64,000 nucleotides of DNA from Paenibacillus nasutitermitis (GCF_014641075.1 NZ_BMHP01000002.1:620001-684000); one strand, 5' to 3'; positions 8,423 to 18,928 are shown, numbered from the stretch's first letter. The notes: generated by a model not told the origin, from the sequence alone. Numbers and translations: made by a program.

Positions 8423-8461
8423 TTGAACATATGGCAATAAAAATGTCCAATATTCGAACAA
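8423..8461. promoter_or_regulatory. imperfect dyad upstream of the Lrp-type regulator
   Basis: TTGAACATATGG (8423-8434) and CCAATATTCGAACAA (8447-8461) form an imperfect inverted repeat in an AT-rich stretch about 70 bases before the regulator start. Lrp/AsnC proteins bind such AT-rich dyads, so this is a candidate operator. The rest of the interval 8333-8531 holds only AT-rich promoter-like sequence for both directions. Confidence 0.4.
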
Positions 8462-8531
8462 TGTGTAAAAAAAGGACGACGCTTTCAACCTCGTTTTGAG
8501 TTGAAATTCAGTAAGGAAAGGAGCGCTATCC

Positions 8532-9014
8532 ATGAACAACTCTCCATTGACCGGAGAATCAGTGGTTCAAATCGATGAGATCGACCGCAAGATTATTCAA
8601 GCGCTCAATCACAACGGGAGGATATCTTACACGGATTTGGCGAAGGATATCGGACTCTCCCGGGTAGCGGTGCAATCCAGAATTAACGCTCTCATGGAGG
8701 ACGGGGTGATTGAGCGGTTCACGGCAGTCATCAATCCGGAGAAAATCGGCATTCTTGTGTCGGCTTTCTTCAATGTCGAGGTGGAGCCCAAATATCTCCA
8801 TGAAGCTGCAAACGCTCTATCCGAAGAGCCTGCCGTAACAAGCCTTTATCATATGACGGGGCCGAGCAAACTTCATATGCATGGTCTGTTCAGGAACAAT
8901 CAGGAGATGGAGCTGTTCATGAAAGAAGTGCTATACAAGCTTCCTGGAATTATGAGCGTAGACTGTCAGCTCTTGATCAACCGCTATAAAAGCCGCATGG
9001 GGATGAGGCTGTAA
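8532..9014 (+). CDS. Lrp/AsnC-family regulator (ChrS/YwrC-like)
   Basis: A 160-residue Lrp/AsnC regulator. The N-terminal HTH (about residues 14-62, [20 protein letters not shown] then [11 protein letters not shown]) is followed by a RAM-type ligand-sensing domain. The start follows GGAAAGGAG by several bases. It is directly followed by two half-size chromate transporter genes, the same order as Bacillus subtilis ywrC-ywrB-ywrA, where the regulator represses the chr3N/chr3C pair. By that analogy it probably controls this operon in response to chromate or a related anion; this is inference from gene order. Confidence 0.85.
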   Translation: MNNSPLTGESVVQIDEIDRKIIQALNHNGRISYTDLAKDIGLSRVAVQSRINALMEDGVIERFTAVINPEKIGILVSAFFNVEVEPKYLHEAANALSEEPAVTSLYHMTGPSKLHMHGLFRNNQEMELFMKEVLYKLPGIMSVDCQLLINRYKSRMGMRL

Positions 9015-9653
9015 ATGATGGCAGAGCAAAATCAGCATGCCGATACGCCTCCCGATCAAGGCAGCAAGAGCGGCAAACAGGAATATCGGGATTTATCCTG
9101 GGCCATGTTCAAAACCGGCATCCTGGGATACGGCGGCGGCCCGTCTGTCATCCCGCTTATTCAATATGAGGCGGTTACCAAATACAAATGGCTGGACCAG
9201 AACGAGTTCGGTGAAATTCTGGCGCTCGCCAATGCTCTCCCGGGTCCCATCGCCACGAAAATGGCCGCATACCTGGGATACCGTATGCGTAAAAGCACCG
9301 GTGCGTTCGTGGCGCTGCTGGCGCATATTCTGCCTACGTCGCTTGCCATGGTGGCGCTTATATCTCTTGTCCGCTGGCTAAGCGGTTCGGCCATTATCGC
9401 TGGAATGATCGGGGCGGTTACGCCGGTTATAGCCGTAATGCTGGGGATCATGGCTTATGAATTTGCCGAACGGGCCGTCAGGGGGCTTGGCCTTGCAGCA
9501 GGATTGTTCTTCTTCCTTGTCTCTTTCCTGCTGATGAATGTGTTGTCTATTCATCCTGCCATTGTCATCGCTCTTTTCATTGCTTATGGTATCTTTCATA
9601 TACGTTTCGCAAGCTTTCTGAGGAGGAAGAGGAAGAAACGGAGGAGCGAATAA
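9015..9653 (+). CDS. chr3N: chromate transporter, N-terminal-half subunit (CHR family)
   Basis: A 212-residue short-chain CHR-family membrane protein. The hallmark GYGGGPSVIPLIQ and the later ALANALPGPIATKMAAY motifs are present, with about six hydrophobic segments. The N-terminal 25 residues are polar and the C-terminus is strongly basic (RRKRKKRR). In B. subtilis two such half-size proteins with opposite topology work together for chromate export. The gene begins right at the regulator stop, which implies translational coupling, and the second half follows 50 bases later. Confidence 0.85.
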   Translation: MMAEQNQHADTPPDQGSKSGKQEYRDLSWAMFKTGILGYGGGPSVIPLIQYEAVTKYKWLDQNEFGEILALANALPGPIATKMAAYLGYRMRKSTGAFVALLAHILPTSLAMVALISLVRWLSGSAIIAGMIGAVTPVIAVMLGIMAYEFAERAVRGLGLAAGLFFFLVSFLLMNVLSIHPAIVIALFIAYGIFHIRFASFLRRKRKKRRSE

Positions 9654-9703
9654 GGCGAGGCGGAAGCAAGGACTTCTATGTCATACAATAAAGGATGCGA
9701 CTA

Positions 9704-10255
9704 ATGGACGGGTTAGAATGGATTCGACTCTTTATGGGATTTCTGATTTCCAATCTGTTGGGCTACGGAGGCGGCCCAGCTTCGATCCCCCTGATGTACG
9801 AGGAAATCGTCAATCATTACGGTTGGCTGAGCGACTCGCAGTTTTCCAACATGCTGGCGCTTGGCAATGCTCTGCCAGGGCCCATCGCAACCAAGATTGC
9901 CGCTTATGTCGGCTTTGCGGCTGCGGGCTGGATAGGGCTGTTTATCGCGTTGGCCGCAACCGTCCTGCCTTCGGCAATCGCGCTTATTTTGCTTCTCCAG
10001 CTGCTTCAGCGTTTCCGTACATCCAATGCGGTTAAAGGGATCACTCTGCTGGTACAGCCTGTGATCGCGATCATGATGGTCACTCTGACCTGGCAGATCG
10101 CTTCCTCCTCCTTTTCTCAGATCGGGGTCTGGCAAGCCCTGATTATCGCGGCAGCAGCCTTTTGGCTCATGCAGCGCAAAAAAGTTCATCCCGCGCTTGT
10201 CATTGTCGGGGCGTTCGCTTATGGCGGGATCGCGATCGGCGTCTTCCATTTATAG
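9704..10255 (+). CDS. chr3C: chromate transporter, C-terminal-half subunit (CHR family)
   Basis: A 183-residue partner to the preceding gene, carrying the same CHR signatures (LLGYGGGPASIPLMYEE and LALGNALPGPIATKIAAY) and about six membrane segments. It is homologous to its neighbour, so the pair looks like an ancient duplication acting as a heterodimer. The ATG at 9704 lies nine bases after AAAGG; an ATG at 9695 is possible. It is the last gene of the regulator-chr3N-chr3C unit and is convergent with glpD. Confidence 0.85.
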   Translation: MDGLEWIRLFMGFLISNLLGYGGGPASIPLMYEEIVNHYGWLSDSQFSNMLALGNALPGPIATKIAAYVGFAAAGWIGLFIALAATVLPSAIALILLLQLLQRFRTSNAVKGITLLVQPVIAIMMVTLTWQIASSSFSQIGVWQALIIAAAAFWLMQRKKVHPALVIVGAFAYGGIAIGVFHL

Positions 10256-10303
10256 AGACCATTATTTATGTTGAAAGACCGGAACCACGAATATCCACAA
10301 AAA

Positions 10304-10342
10304 AACCAATCCTCTTTGGCCATGCATGCCTGAAGATTGGTT
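10304..10342 (-). terminator. terminator at glpD end
   Basis: AACCAATC pairs with GATTGGTT across a 23-base loop. On the minus strand it is followed by TTTTTTGTGG, so it should end glpD transcripts; it may also slow transcription arriving from chr3C. Confidence 0.65.
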
Positions 10343-10400
10343 CTTTCGTGCCCGTTCCTGATTCCTAATCAAGCTCACAGCGAACGGTCAGCTTGCGCGT

Positions 10401-12080
10401 TCAGGATCGGTCCGCATCCGCGCTTGCGGGTTCCACCGCCCCGGCCAGCAGCCGGTCCAGCTCTGCTCCATATGCCTTAGCCTCGATATCTGTCCAGTTT
10501 AACCGCTTGCCCATCCAGTTCTGGACCGCTTCCTTCCAAAGGCGCACCTGCGAGATATGGAAGAACAGCGATCCGCTTCGGCGGATCCAGAAGTCCATCG
10601 GTGTCACAGCCATCTCATCGCTCATTGCATATTCCAAGGCTGCGAACAGCTCCAGAGGCAGACCGGATTCAATATGCTCCTGTTTCCTGTCCACTATCAG
10701 CTGATGCACCTTCCCGACGTTAGAGCCGTAGAACCGGGCAAGTTTCTCCGCAGCTTCCGGTGAAAGGCCGAGCTTGATTCCCCTCGAGGTATGAGCGGCG
10801 ACAAACTCGTCAAACCCCCGAGATCCGCCGACATCTCCTCCCGAAAGTGCCGTATGCATCGTTTGGCTGGGGGAAAAGGCCTTGCCCTGTTGACGCGTCA
10901 GCTCTTCTGCCGCCCGGTTCACGACCGCTTCAGCCATTTTACGGTATCCGGTCAGCTTGCCTCCGGCTATAGAAAGAAGACCGGAGGGAGAGCGGAAAAT
11001 CTCATCCTTACGGGAAATTTCCGAAGGATCCTTCCCCTCCTGATGAATCAGGGGCCGCAGGCCCGCCCAGCTGGATTCCACATCTTCTGCCGTTACGCGG
11101 AGGGATGGAAAGAGGGCATTGACCGCCTTCAGCAGGTAGTCCCTGTCATCTTTGGTCATCCTTGGATGCTCATAATTGCCGGTATAGGTCGTATCTGTAG
11201 TACCGACATAGGTTTTGCCCTCACGGGGGATCGCAAATACCATCCGCTTGTCGGGAGTATCGAAATAGACGGCCTGATGCAGGGGCAGGCGGGATTGATC
11301 GAAGACAAGATGGACGCCTTTGGTCAGATGAAGCGTCTTTCCTTTGCGCGAGCCATCCTTCTCGCGCAGCTTGTCGACCCAGGGACCGGCGGCGTTGACG
11401 ATTTGAGCGGCATGAATAACGGCTTGCCGTCCCGTTAACTGGTCGCTTACTTCCACGCCGACGAGCTGCCCTTTCTCATATCGAAAGCGTTCAACCTTTA
11501 CGTAATTGACCGCCTTCGCCCCTTCCTCCACCGCCTTCTTCATCACTTCAAGCGTTAGGCGGGCATCATCCGTGCGGTACTCGACATAATAGCCGCTACC
11601 CTTCAGTCCCTCCTGTTTCAACAATGGCAGGCGCTTCAATGTTTCACCTTTGCCGAGCATACGACGACGCTCGCCGCGTTTGACCCCAGCCAGCCAATCA
11701 TACAGACGAAGGCCCATAGAGGTGGAAAACCAGCCGAAAGTTCCCCCTTTGTAAATAGGCAGCACCATCCACTCCGGCGTGGTGACATGAGGCGCATTCT
11801 CATAAACAATCGCTCTTTCTTTCCCAACCTCCGCTACAACGCCGATCTCCAGCTGTTTCAAATAACGAAGACCGCCGTGTACCAGCTTGGTCGAGCGGCT
11901 CGAGGTTCCAGAGGCAAAATCCTGCATCTCCACCAGTGCCGCCCGCATACCGCGTTTGCGGGCATCCAGCAGAATGCCCGCTCCCGTTATTCCGCCTCCG
12001 ATAACCAGGAGATCCCAATTCGTCCCCTCTAATTCATTGATGATATCCTTACGGTCAACTACGGAAAAATTCGCTGTCAT
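10401..12080 (-). CDS. glpD: aerobic glycerol-3-phosphate dehydrogenase
   Basis: A 559-residue FAD-dependent, membrane-associated dehydrogenase oxidising glycerol-3-phosphate to dihydroxyacetone phosphate and passing electrons to quinone. The FAD motif GGGITGAG starts at residue 28, followed by the family-typical DFASGTSSRSTKLVHGGLRYL segment; GGKLTGYRKMAE occurs in the C-terminal half. The ATG at 12080 follows GGGAGAGA by about seven bases. It is the last gene of glpP-glpK-glpD and is preceded by its own terminator-containing leader, so its expression is probably controlled by GlpP antitermination with glycerol-3-phosphate as signal. Confidence 0.95.
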   Translation of the reverse strand: MTANFSVVDRKDIINELEGTNWDLLVIGGGITGAGILLDARKRGMRAALVEMQDFASGTSSRSTKLVHGGLRYLKQLEIGVVAEVGKERAIVYENAPHVTTPEWMVLPIYKGGTFGWFSTSMGLRLYDWLAGVKRGERRRMLGKGETLKRLPLLKQEGLKGSGYYVEYRTDDARLTLEVMKKAVEEGAKAVNYVKVERFRYEKGQLVGVEVSDQLTGRQAVIHAAQIVNAAGPWVDKLREKDGSRKGKTLHLTKGVHLVFDQSRLPLHQAVYFDTPDKRMVFAIPREGKTYVGTTDTTYTGNYEHPRMTKDDRDYLLKAVNALFPSLRVTAEDVESSWAGLRPLIHQEGKDPSEISRKDEIFRSPSGLLSIAGGKLTGYRKMAEAVVNRAAEELTRQQGKAFSPSQTMHTALSGGDVGGSRGFDEFVAAHTSRGIKLGLSPEAAEKLARFYGSNVGKVHQLIVDRKQEHIESGLPLELFAALEYAMSDEMAVTPMDFWIRRSGSLFFHISQVRLWKEAVQNWMGKRLNWTDIEAKAYGAELDRLLAGAVEPASADADRS

Positions 12081-12106
12081 ATGATGTCTCTCCCATTCCC
12101 TGTGAG

Positions 12107-12179
12107 TTAAAAAAAGAAGCCGCGACAAACCCATATCGCCAAAAAGCGACAGGTTATCACGGCTTCTCCATATCTCCGA
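12107..12179 (-). promoter_or_regulatory. glpD leader: intrinsic terminator with preceding conserved box
   Basis: On the minus strand TCGGAGATAT (12179-12170) is followed by a strong hairpin: GAAGCCG(TGATAA)CCTGTCGC pairs with the region ending GTCGCGGCTTC (12166-12116), then a T-run (TTCTTTTTTTAA). It lies between glpK and the glpD ribosome site. In Bacillus, GlpP with glycerol-3-phosphate prevents termination in such leaders. The same ten-base box occurs in front of the glpP leader hairpin. Confidence 0.75.
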
Positions 12180-12218
12180 CCCTATATTAACTTGTTTTTA
12201 TCGTATCACAACTTTCAA

Positions 12219-13757
<1,539 letters not shown>

Positions 13758-14315
13758 TTATTTCATAAAATGCTTCCACAAAGCGGTATTGCTTGTCGTT
13801 ACTGCAGTCGCTCCCGCCGAAAGCGCTCTCTCAACATCCTCCGCGGTCCGGATGAAACCGCCGGCAAGTATCGGAATGCCCGACTCCCGATGCACCTCGG
13901 TAATAATATCCGGCATGATGCCGGGAAGCACTTCAATATAATCGGGCTGTGTGCGTCTGAGCAGCGCATAGTTTTTCTGAAGCGCGCCCGAATCCAGCAG
14001 GAACAGGCGCTGTATAGCCAACAGCTTGTTCTGCTTGGTTTTGGTGATCACTCCGGCACGGGTCGACATAATGCCTGCAGGCTGGATCACCTGGCAGAGA
14101 AATTCGGCCGCGTATTCGTCATTTTTGAGACCCTCGATTAAATCCGCATGAATAAGTACCTGTTTGCCGTTGGTTCTGGCCAGTTGAACGAGCGATTGCA
14201 ACTGACTGATGTGACTATCCAGCAGGACGATATAACCATACGGGAGCTGCAGCAATTTCTCGAAATCCTTCATGCTTCTGGCTGCAGGCAGAATGAGCTG
14301 TTGTTGAAAAGGCAT
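13758..14315 (-). CDS. glpP: GlpP glycerol-3-phosphate-responsive antiterminator
   Basis: A 185-residue protein of the GlpP family, an RNA-binding antiterminator with a TIM-barrel-like fold. Characteristic segments are IVLLDSHISQLQSLV near residue 30, VLIHADLIEGL, GIMSTRAGVITKTK and the C-terminal PILAGGFIRTAEDVERAL, which matches glycerol-3-phosphate-binding barrels. It heads the glpP-glpK-glpD operon. Terminator-like leaders precede both glpP and glpD, so it probably controls its own operon and adds a second control step at glpD. The start is about six bases after GGGGGACGG. Confidence 0.93.
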   Translation of the reverse strand: MPFQQQLILPAARSMKDFEKLLQLPYGYIVLLDSHISQLQSLVQLARTNGKQVLIHADLIEGLKNDEYAAEFLCQVIQPAGIMSTRAGVITKTKQNKLLAIQRLFLLDSGALQKNYALLRRTQPDYIEVLPGIMPDIITEVHRESGIPILAGGFIRTAEDVERALSAGATAVTTSNTALWKHFMK

Positions 14316-14363
14316 ACGTCACCGTCCCCCAAGCCTGGTTGTTCGAGCTTTGGAAAAAATCAA

Positions 14364-14430
14364 CAAAAAAACACATAAAACCCTCCCCCCGCGCGCAAGG
14401 CGCAGGGAGTGTCTATGTGAATGTCTCCGA
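14364..14430 (-). promoter_or_regulatory. glpP leader: intrinsic terminator with preceding conserved box
   Basis: On the minus strand TCGGAGACAT (14430-14421) is followed after one base by a long hairpin: CACATA/TATGTG outer, CTCCC/GGGAG middle, and GCGC/GCGC inner pairing (14419-14372), then seven or more T residues (to 14364). It lies about 50 bases before the glpP start. This is a likely GlpP-controlled attenuator. The remaining interval to 14550 is its promoter region. Confidence 0.75.
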
Positions 14431-14552
14431 TTCTTCCGTCACAGTATGAACTTGAGTTTATTGTAGCTTCCCCGCCACGCTCTCGTCAAGCATGCCAAGT
14501 GGCGAGAATGGGTCTCTCACCCTCCTCTTGCACATTGAACTAAAAAATAAAG

Positions 14553-14588
14553 TTGTATTTTTATTGTATACATCATATACTGTTTATT
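14553..14588 (+). promoter_or_regulatory. drrAB promoter with TetR-operator-like half-site
   Basis: TTGTAT (14553-14558) and TATACT (14576-14581) are separated by 17 bases. The segment ATACTGTTTATT overlapping the -10 region and continuing to 14588 matches one arm of the palindrome in front of the TetR-family gene at 17250. It suggests the exporter is repressed by that regulator. Confidence 0.6.
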
Positions 14589-14629
14589 ACATACACATTT
14601 AGTGATTTTCCAGAAGGAGGAATAATATC

Positions 14630-15517
14630 ATGACTGCATTTGCTATTGAAATTGCGGGCTTGCGAAAAAGTTTCGGTGACCAGGTTGTGCTTGACTGGAT
14701 CGACCTTGCCGTGCCGGCAGGAACCGTATTTGCCCTGCTTGGCCCGAACGGAGCAGGAAAAACCACTCTGATTAATATTCTGTCAACGCTGGTGGTCCCC
14801 GATGGAGGCTCCGTACGGGTAGCCGGTCACGATGTCAGAACCTCCAGGGAAGAGGTTAAACAATCTATCAGCCTGACGGGACAATTCGCCGCAGTGGATG
14901 AGGTGTTGACCGGTGAAGAGAATATCCACATGATCTGCAGGCTTTCCGGCCTTACCGCTGCAGAGTCTCGCACCCGAACCAGCGAGCTGCTGACGCAATT
15001 CGACCTTGTTTCGGCCTCCCGCAAGCGGGTCAAGACGTATTCAGGCGGGATGCGCAGGCGGCTTGATCTCGCCATCAGCCTTGCAGTCATCAGGCCCGTG
15101 ATGTTCTTGGACGAACCAACAACAGGACTTGATACAACCAGCCGGCGCGCCTTGTGGGATATCATCCTTCAGCTTAAAGAACAAGGCATTACCATTTTTC
15201 TCACAACTCAGTATTTAGAAGAAGCCGATCAACTGGCGGACAGGATTGCCGTGATCAACAAAGGACATCTCGTCGCGATTGGAACCGCCAAGGAGCTGAA
15301 GTCGCATGTTGGCGGTGAGGTGCTTGAGCTTCACAATGCAAAGGACGAATTAATTGTAACGATCCCGACCAGCGGCAGTATCCATGACGTTAGTCAAGCC
15401 TTGAATGAGCTTTCCCGTACCCTCCCGCAGGATGCGCGGGTTAGCGTCCGCAGGCCCAGCATGGACGATGTGTTTCTTGCTCTGACAACCAAGGAAATGG
15501 AAGGAACTCCTTTATGA
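14630..15517 (+). CDS. DrrA-type ABC exporter ATP-binding protein
   Basis: A 295-residue ATPase with Walker A GPNGAGKT, signature YSGGMRRRLDLAIS, Walker B VMFLDEPTTGLD and the H-loop region written TTQYLEEADQ. The signature and the C-terminal domain (VSVRRPSMDDVFLALT) match the daunorubicin-resistance DrrA family, which powers two-component drug or lipid exporters. The start has AGAAGGAGG in good position. It overlaps the permease gene by four bases. The neighbouring TetR regulator and shared operator suggest an inducible efflux pump; the substrate is unknown. Confidence 0.9.
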   Translation: MTAFAIEIAGLRKSFGDQVVLDWIDLAVPAGTVFALLGPNGAGKTTLINILSTLVVPDGGSVRVAGHDVRTSREEVKQSISLTGQFAAVDEVLTGEENIHMICRLSGLTAAESRTRTSELLTQFDLVSASRKRVKTYSGGMRRRLDLAISLAVIRPVMFLDEPTTGLDTTSRRALWDIILQLKEQGITIFLTTQYLEEADQLADRIAVINKGHLVAIGTAKELKSHVGGEVLELHNAKDELIVTIPTSGSIHDVSQALNELSRTLPQDARVSVRRPSMDDVFLALTTKEMEGTPL

Positions 15518-16302
15518 CAACACATACCAGACCTACCCAAAAAGCATCATTCGTCGTTACGAATGCCGTCTTCATTGGACGGAGCTTCCGTCATAGTTTG
15601 CGGAACACAGAAGCATTAGTGATGGCTATTATGCTTCCCATAATGCTCATGCTGCTGTTCACTTATGTGTTTGGCGGCGCAATTGATTCCAGCGGAGATT
15701 ATGTCAATTACGTTGTTCCGGGCATCATTTTGTTATGTGCCGGATTCGGATCGTCGAGTACAGCTGTAGACGTCGCCAATGACATGACTAACGGCATTAT
15801 TGACCGGTTTCAAACGATGCCCATCCAAAGTCTGAGCGTTGTGACCGGGCATGTCGTTGCAAGTTTGGCACGCAATCTGTTTGCAACGGGCGTGGTCTTC
15901 GGAGTTGCATTGCTGGTTGGATTCCGGCCAACGGCTAACGTCGTCGAATGGATCGGAGCAGTGATTGTCATTACTCTGTTTATCCTCACTTTCACATGGC
16001 TGTTCGCAGCCATCGGACTTGTTGCAGGTAGCCCGACAGCTGCCAGTGGATATGGATTCTTGCTGCTGTTCCTTCCCTATCTGTCCAGCGCTTTCGTTCC
16101 CATTGACACGATGCCGGCATGGCTGCGCGGCGTTGCCAACAATCAGCCGATGACGCCGATAATCGAAACGATACGCGGATTGCTCACGGGAACGCCGATT
16201 GATGACCGTGCATGGTGGGCAATAGGATGGTGTTTGCTCATTCTTTGTGTGTCCATTCTATGGGGCCTGTGGGCATTTCGCAAAAAAGCGGGACGCCGAT
16301 AA
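15514..16302 (+). CDS. DrrB-type ABC-2 exporter permease
   Basis: A 262-residue ABC-2 type membrane protein with six hydrophobic segments. It matches the DrrB pattern: polar N-terminus, ALVMAIMLPIMLMLLFTYVFGGAI as the first membrane helix, the DMTNGIIDRFQTMPI cytoplasmic loop and the WLRGVANNQPMTPIIETIRGL segment before the last helix. ATG overlaps the ATPase stop (ATGA). Together they should form a plasma-membrane exporter. Confidence 0.9.
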   Translation: MTTHTRPTQKASFVVTNAVFIGRSFRHSLRNTEALVMAIMLPIMLMLLFTYVFGGAIDSSGDYVNYVVPGIILLCAGFGSSSTAVDVANDMTNGIIDRFQTMPIQSLSVVTGHVVASLARNLFATGVVFGVALLVGFRPTANVVEWIGAVIVITLFILTFTWLFAAIGLVAGSPTAASGYGFLLLFLPYLSSAFVPIDTMPAWLRGVANNQPMTPIIETIRGLLTGTPIDDRAWWAIGWCLLILCVSILWGLWAFRKKAGRR

Positions 16303-16380
16303 CTTTGGCAAAATCAAGCTTGAAGGTCGAGCGGCTTTCGCCTTCTCACACACCACGGAACCAACACTCCAGCAAAAACG

Positions 16381-16423
16381 AAAAATGGCGCACAGGTTGA
16401 ACAACCTGTAACGCCATTTTTTT
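16381..16423. terminator. bidirectional terminator between drrAB and tetR
   Basis: AAAAATGGCG pairs with CGCCATTTTT and an inner AGGTTG/CAACCT pairing extends the stem. T-runs follow on both strands, fitting the convergent genes on either side. Confidence 0.85.
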
Positions 16424-16434
16424 GTTGTGAAATT

Positions 16435-17250
16435 TTATTTCTTCTCGATGTCACTTGGCATCTGAGCTACGGGCATTTTGGCGGCAAGGTAATGTTCAAT
16501 GCCATCCAGAATCCGTTCCAACCCAAAATCGAAATCATTTCCAACGGTATTTTCATTCTCAATCTCGTCGGTATAAGCTCCTGATTGTACAACCGGACTG
16601 AGATACGGAAAGTGGTCCGGCTGAACCAGCTGCTTAAGCTCTGCACTGTAGTCCAGACCGCTGAATGCAGAAGGACTGCCGCCTGTCCGTACGGCCCGCG
16701 CCATATCCCTTTGAATGATACCGCATGAACGGGCGTAGCTGCTTAGCAGCAGGACGATGGACATTTTCTCATAATCATTAAACGGGAGTTTACGCATCGA
16801 TCTCAGTCCCCAATCAACAATCTTAAGGTTGTTTGGAGTGACTGGAGCGCCGTAGATCGGGATGTCACCATACCAGGGATGTTCCTGGAAAACATGAATG
16901 GTTACCCGGACATACGCACGCATTTCTTCGCGCCAATAATTCCGCTGCTCCTCTGGGGGGATAGGGATATTACAGACTGCATCCTGCATAAGCAGGAGCA
17001 AATCATCCTTGCTGGATATGTAGCGGTAAAGGGACATGGCGGTAAATCCCAGAGAGGCTGCAACCCTGCTCATGGAGACAGCTGCCAGTCCGTCCTTGTC
17101 TGCAATCGCGATTGCAGCCTCGATGATCTGGGCGATGCTCAGTTCGCCCTTTGGCCCCCGCTGCGGACGTTTGACCAGTCCCCAGCTAAGCGCTATGCCA
17201 CGGGGTAAATTCTTAAAATCTTCGTGCTCCATATCTTTGTCCTTATCCAT
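16435..17250 (-). CDS. TetR-family repressor, probable regulator of the DrrAB exporter
   Basis: A 271-residue TetR/AcrR regulator with the larger TetR_C_1-type ligand domain found in tetracycline- or drug-responsive members. A 45-residue N-terminal extension precedes the HTH (IIEAAIAIADKDGLAAVSMSRVAASLGFTAMSLYRYISSKDDL). The ATG at 17250 follows GGGGGAT. It is convergent with drrAB. A near-perfect palindrome lies 64 bases upstream of its start, and one arm recurs at the drrAB -10 region, so it probably represses both. The ligand is unknown. Confidence 0.85.
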   Translation of the reverse strand: MDKDKDMEHEDFKNLPRGIALSWGLVKRPQRGPKGELSIAQIIEAAIAIADKDGLAAVSMSRVAASLGFTAMSLYRYISSKDDLLLLMQDAVCNIPIPPEEQRNYWREEMRAYVRVTIHVFQEHPWYGDIPIYGAPVTPNNLKIVDWGLRSMRKLPFNDYEKMSIVLLLSSYARSCGIIQRDMARAVRTGGSPSAFSGLDYSAELKQLVQPDHFPYLSPVVQSGAYTDEIENENTVGNDFDFGLERILDGIEHYLAAKMPVAQMPSDIEKK

Positions 17251-17313
17251 GATTTCAAATCCCCCATAACTCTTCAGACTGTGGAATACCTGTTGAAGAG
17301 GATCCCACAAGAA

Positions 17314-17334
17314 ACTGTATATTCAATAAACAGT
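17314..17334. promoter_or_regulatory. palindromic operator upstream of tetR
   Basis: ACTGTATATT and AATAAACAGT are arms around one central base, with one internal mismatch per arm. On the minus strand the TATACT next to it could be the tetR -10. The rest of 17251-17413 holds only promoter-like AT-rich sequence. Confidence 0.65.
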
Positions 17335-17413
17335 ATATCACAACATGAAGGAGGTTTCTTCCCCTGAACATAAAAGCAATCTACAGGTTAGAGCTTATAC
17401 TTTCTTACATTAT

Positions 17414-17439
17414 AAAAAACCGCATAGAAGTCTATGCGG
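17414..17439 (-). terminator. terminator of the sulfur operon
   Basis: CCGCATAGA pairs exactly with TCTATGCGG across a two-base loop, and on the minus strand six T residues follow. It lies 37 bases after the stop of the 26-residue ORF at 17476. Confidence 0.85.
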
Positions 17440-17475
17440 TGCCGTTCATATTATATCGTAAGTGCTTCGCGCGGA

Positions 17476-17556
17476 TCAGAAGGGATCCAGTTCGTACAAG
17501 CCGATCAGCAACCTCTCTTCGAGCCATCCGGATGCCGTTTCCAGCCCCGCTGCCAT
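17476..17556 (-). CDS. 26-residue ORF coupled to the last sulfur-operon gene
   Basis: The ATG overlaps the stop of the preceding monooxygenase in a TGATG arrangement typical of translational coupling. The peptide begins [11 protein letters not shown], ends LYELDPF, and has a plausible amphipathic, acidic composition. There is no separate ribosome site, and the operon terminator follows 37 bases later. No family recognised; it could be a real microprotein or the remnant of a longer gene. Confidence 0.35.
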   Translation of the reverse strand: MAAGLETASGWLEERLLIGLYELDPF

Positions 17557-18896
17557 CAGCCATTCACAGCAGCGGTATTCTTTGCAGTCGTATAGCGGTT
17601 GGCCGGAAACGGAATGCCTAAATTGCCTCGCAGCGTATCCGCTTCGTATTCGGTGCGGTACAATCCGCGCTCCTGCAGAATCGGCACGACCTGCTCTACG
17701 AAATCCTTCAGGCCGCTTGGAAGAGGCGTGTGGATAATAAACCCGTCCGCTGCCTCTTCCTCATTCCATTGCTGGATCAAGTCGGCTATCTTTCGGGGCG
17801 TACCGATGAATTCGCCGCGCGGCGTTGCCGATCGCAGCGCTACCTGGCGCAGAGTAAGATTTTGTTCTTTGGCTTGTTTTTTGATTTTATCCGTTCCGCT
17901 GCGGAAGCTGTTTTTGCCCAATTCGCCAACATCCGGGAATGGTTCGTCAAGCGGATATTGGGAAAAATCATGGTGCTCGAAGAACCGTCCCAAATAATTG
18001 AGCGCACTATCGATGCTGACAAGTCCTGCAATTTCCTCATATTTGCGCTCGGCTTCTTCCTCCGTCGCTCCAATGATCGGCCCAATGCCCGGAAGAATGA
18101 CGACATCATCCGCAGAGCGGCCACTGGCAATCGCGTTGTCCTTGATTTCCTTATAAAACTGCTTGGCTTCCTTAATGTTCTCGTGGCCGGTGAATACTGC
18201 ATCTGCCACTTTGCCTGCAAGTTTCTTGCCGCTTTCGGAGGATCCGGCCTGGAAGATCACCGGCTGACCTTGTTTGGATCTTGCGATATTCAATGGTCCC
18301 TGTACAGAGAAATATGCACCTTTATGGTTGAGCGTATGCAGTTTGTCAGGATCGAAGAATACTCCGGATTCCTTATCCCGGATGAAAGCATCGTCCTCCC
18401 AGGAATCCCAGAGCCCCTGTGCGACCTGGAGAAATTCCTCCGCAATCCGGTAGCGTTCATCATGGCTCGGGTGCTCGGCTTTGCCGTAATTTTTGGCGGA
18501 GCCTTCCAGAGGCGAGGTTACTACATTCCAGCCGGCCCGGCCGCTGCTGATCTGGTCCAGGGAACCGAACTGCCGGGCAACCGTGAACGGTTCGCTGTAA
18601 GAGGAGGATAAGGTTCCTACGAGACCGATATGCGAAGTGGCCGCGGCAAGCGCGGACAAAATGGTAATCGGCTCGAAACGGTTCAGAAAATGAGGGATGG
18701 ATTTCTCATTGATATAAAGGCCGTCCGCGATAAAAACCAGATCGAATTTCCCCGCTTCCGCCGTCTGTGCCTGCAGCTTGTAGAACTCAAAATTCACGCT
18801 GGCATCCACCGGAACCTCAGGATGCCGCCATACGGATACATTGCCGCCTACGCCATGGATCAAAGCACCGAATTTGATTTGCTTGCGATTTGACAT
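17556..18896 (-). CDS. NtaA/SnaA/DszA-type FMN-dependent monooxygenase (YtnJ-like)
   Basis: A 446-residue luciferase-like flavin monooxygenase of the NtaA/DszA/SnaA group, which uses reduced FMN supplied by a separate reductase to cleave C-N or C-S bonds. Typical segments are [44 protein letters not shown] and [17 protein letters not shown]. The start lies after AAGGAGGAGAAGGG. It is closest in context to B. subtilis YtnJ, in the ytmI operon for sulfur use. Here it follows the N-acetyltransferase gene and probably oxidises an N-acetylated S-substituted cysteine; the exact substrate is inferred. Confidence 0.85.
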   Translation of the reverse strand: MSNRKQIKFGALIHGVGGNVSVWRHPEVPVDASVNFEFYKLQAQTAEAGKFDLVFIADGLYINEKSIPHFLNRFEPITILSALAAATSHIGLVGTLSSSYSEPFTVARQFGSLDQISSGRAGWNVVTSPLEGSAKNYGKAEHPSHDERYRIAEEFLQVAQGLWDSWEDDAFIRDKESGVFFDPDKLHTLNHKGAYFSVQGPLNIARSKQGQPVIFQAGSSESGKKLAGKVADAVFTGHENIKEAKQFYKEIKDNAIASGRSADDVVILPGIGPIIGATEEEAERKYEEIAGLVSIDSALNYLGRFFEHHDFSQYPLDEPFPDVGELGKNSFRSGTDKIKKQAKEQNLTLRQVALRSATPRGEFIGTPRKIADLIQQWNEEEAADGFIIHTPLPSGLKDFVEQVVPILQERGLYRTEYEADTLRGNLGIPFPANRYTTAKNTAAVNG

Positions 18897-18928
18897 TTCC
18901 CTTCTCCTCCTTAATAATCGGGTTTCTT

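Noticed and set aside
17730-18611. 293-residue plus-strand frame opposite the NtaA-type monooxygenase
   Set aside because: Antisense shadow of a well-supported gene, without ribosome site or recognisable domain.
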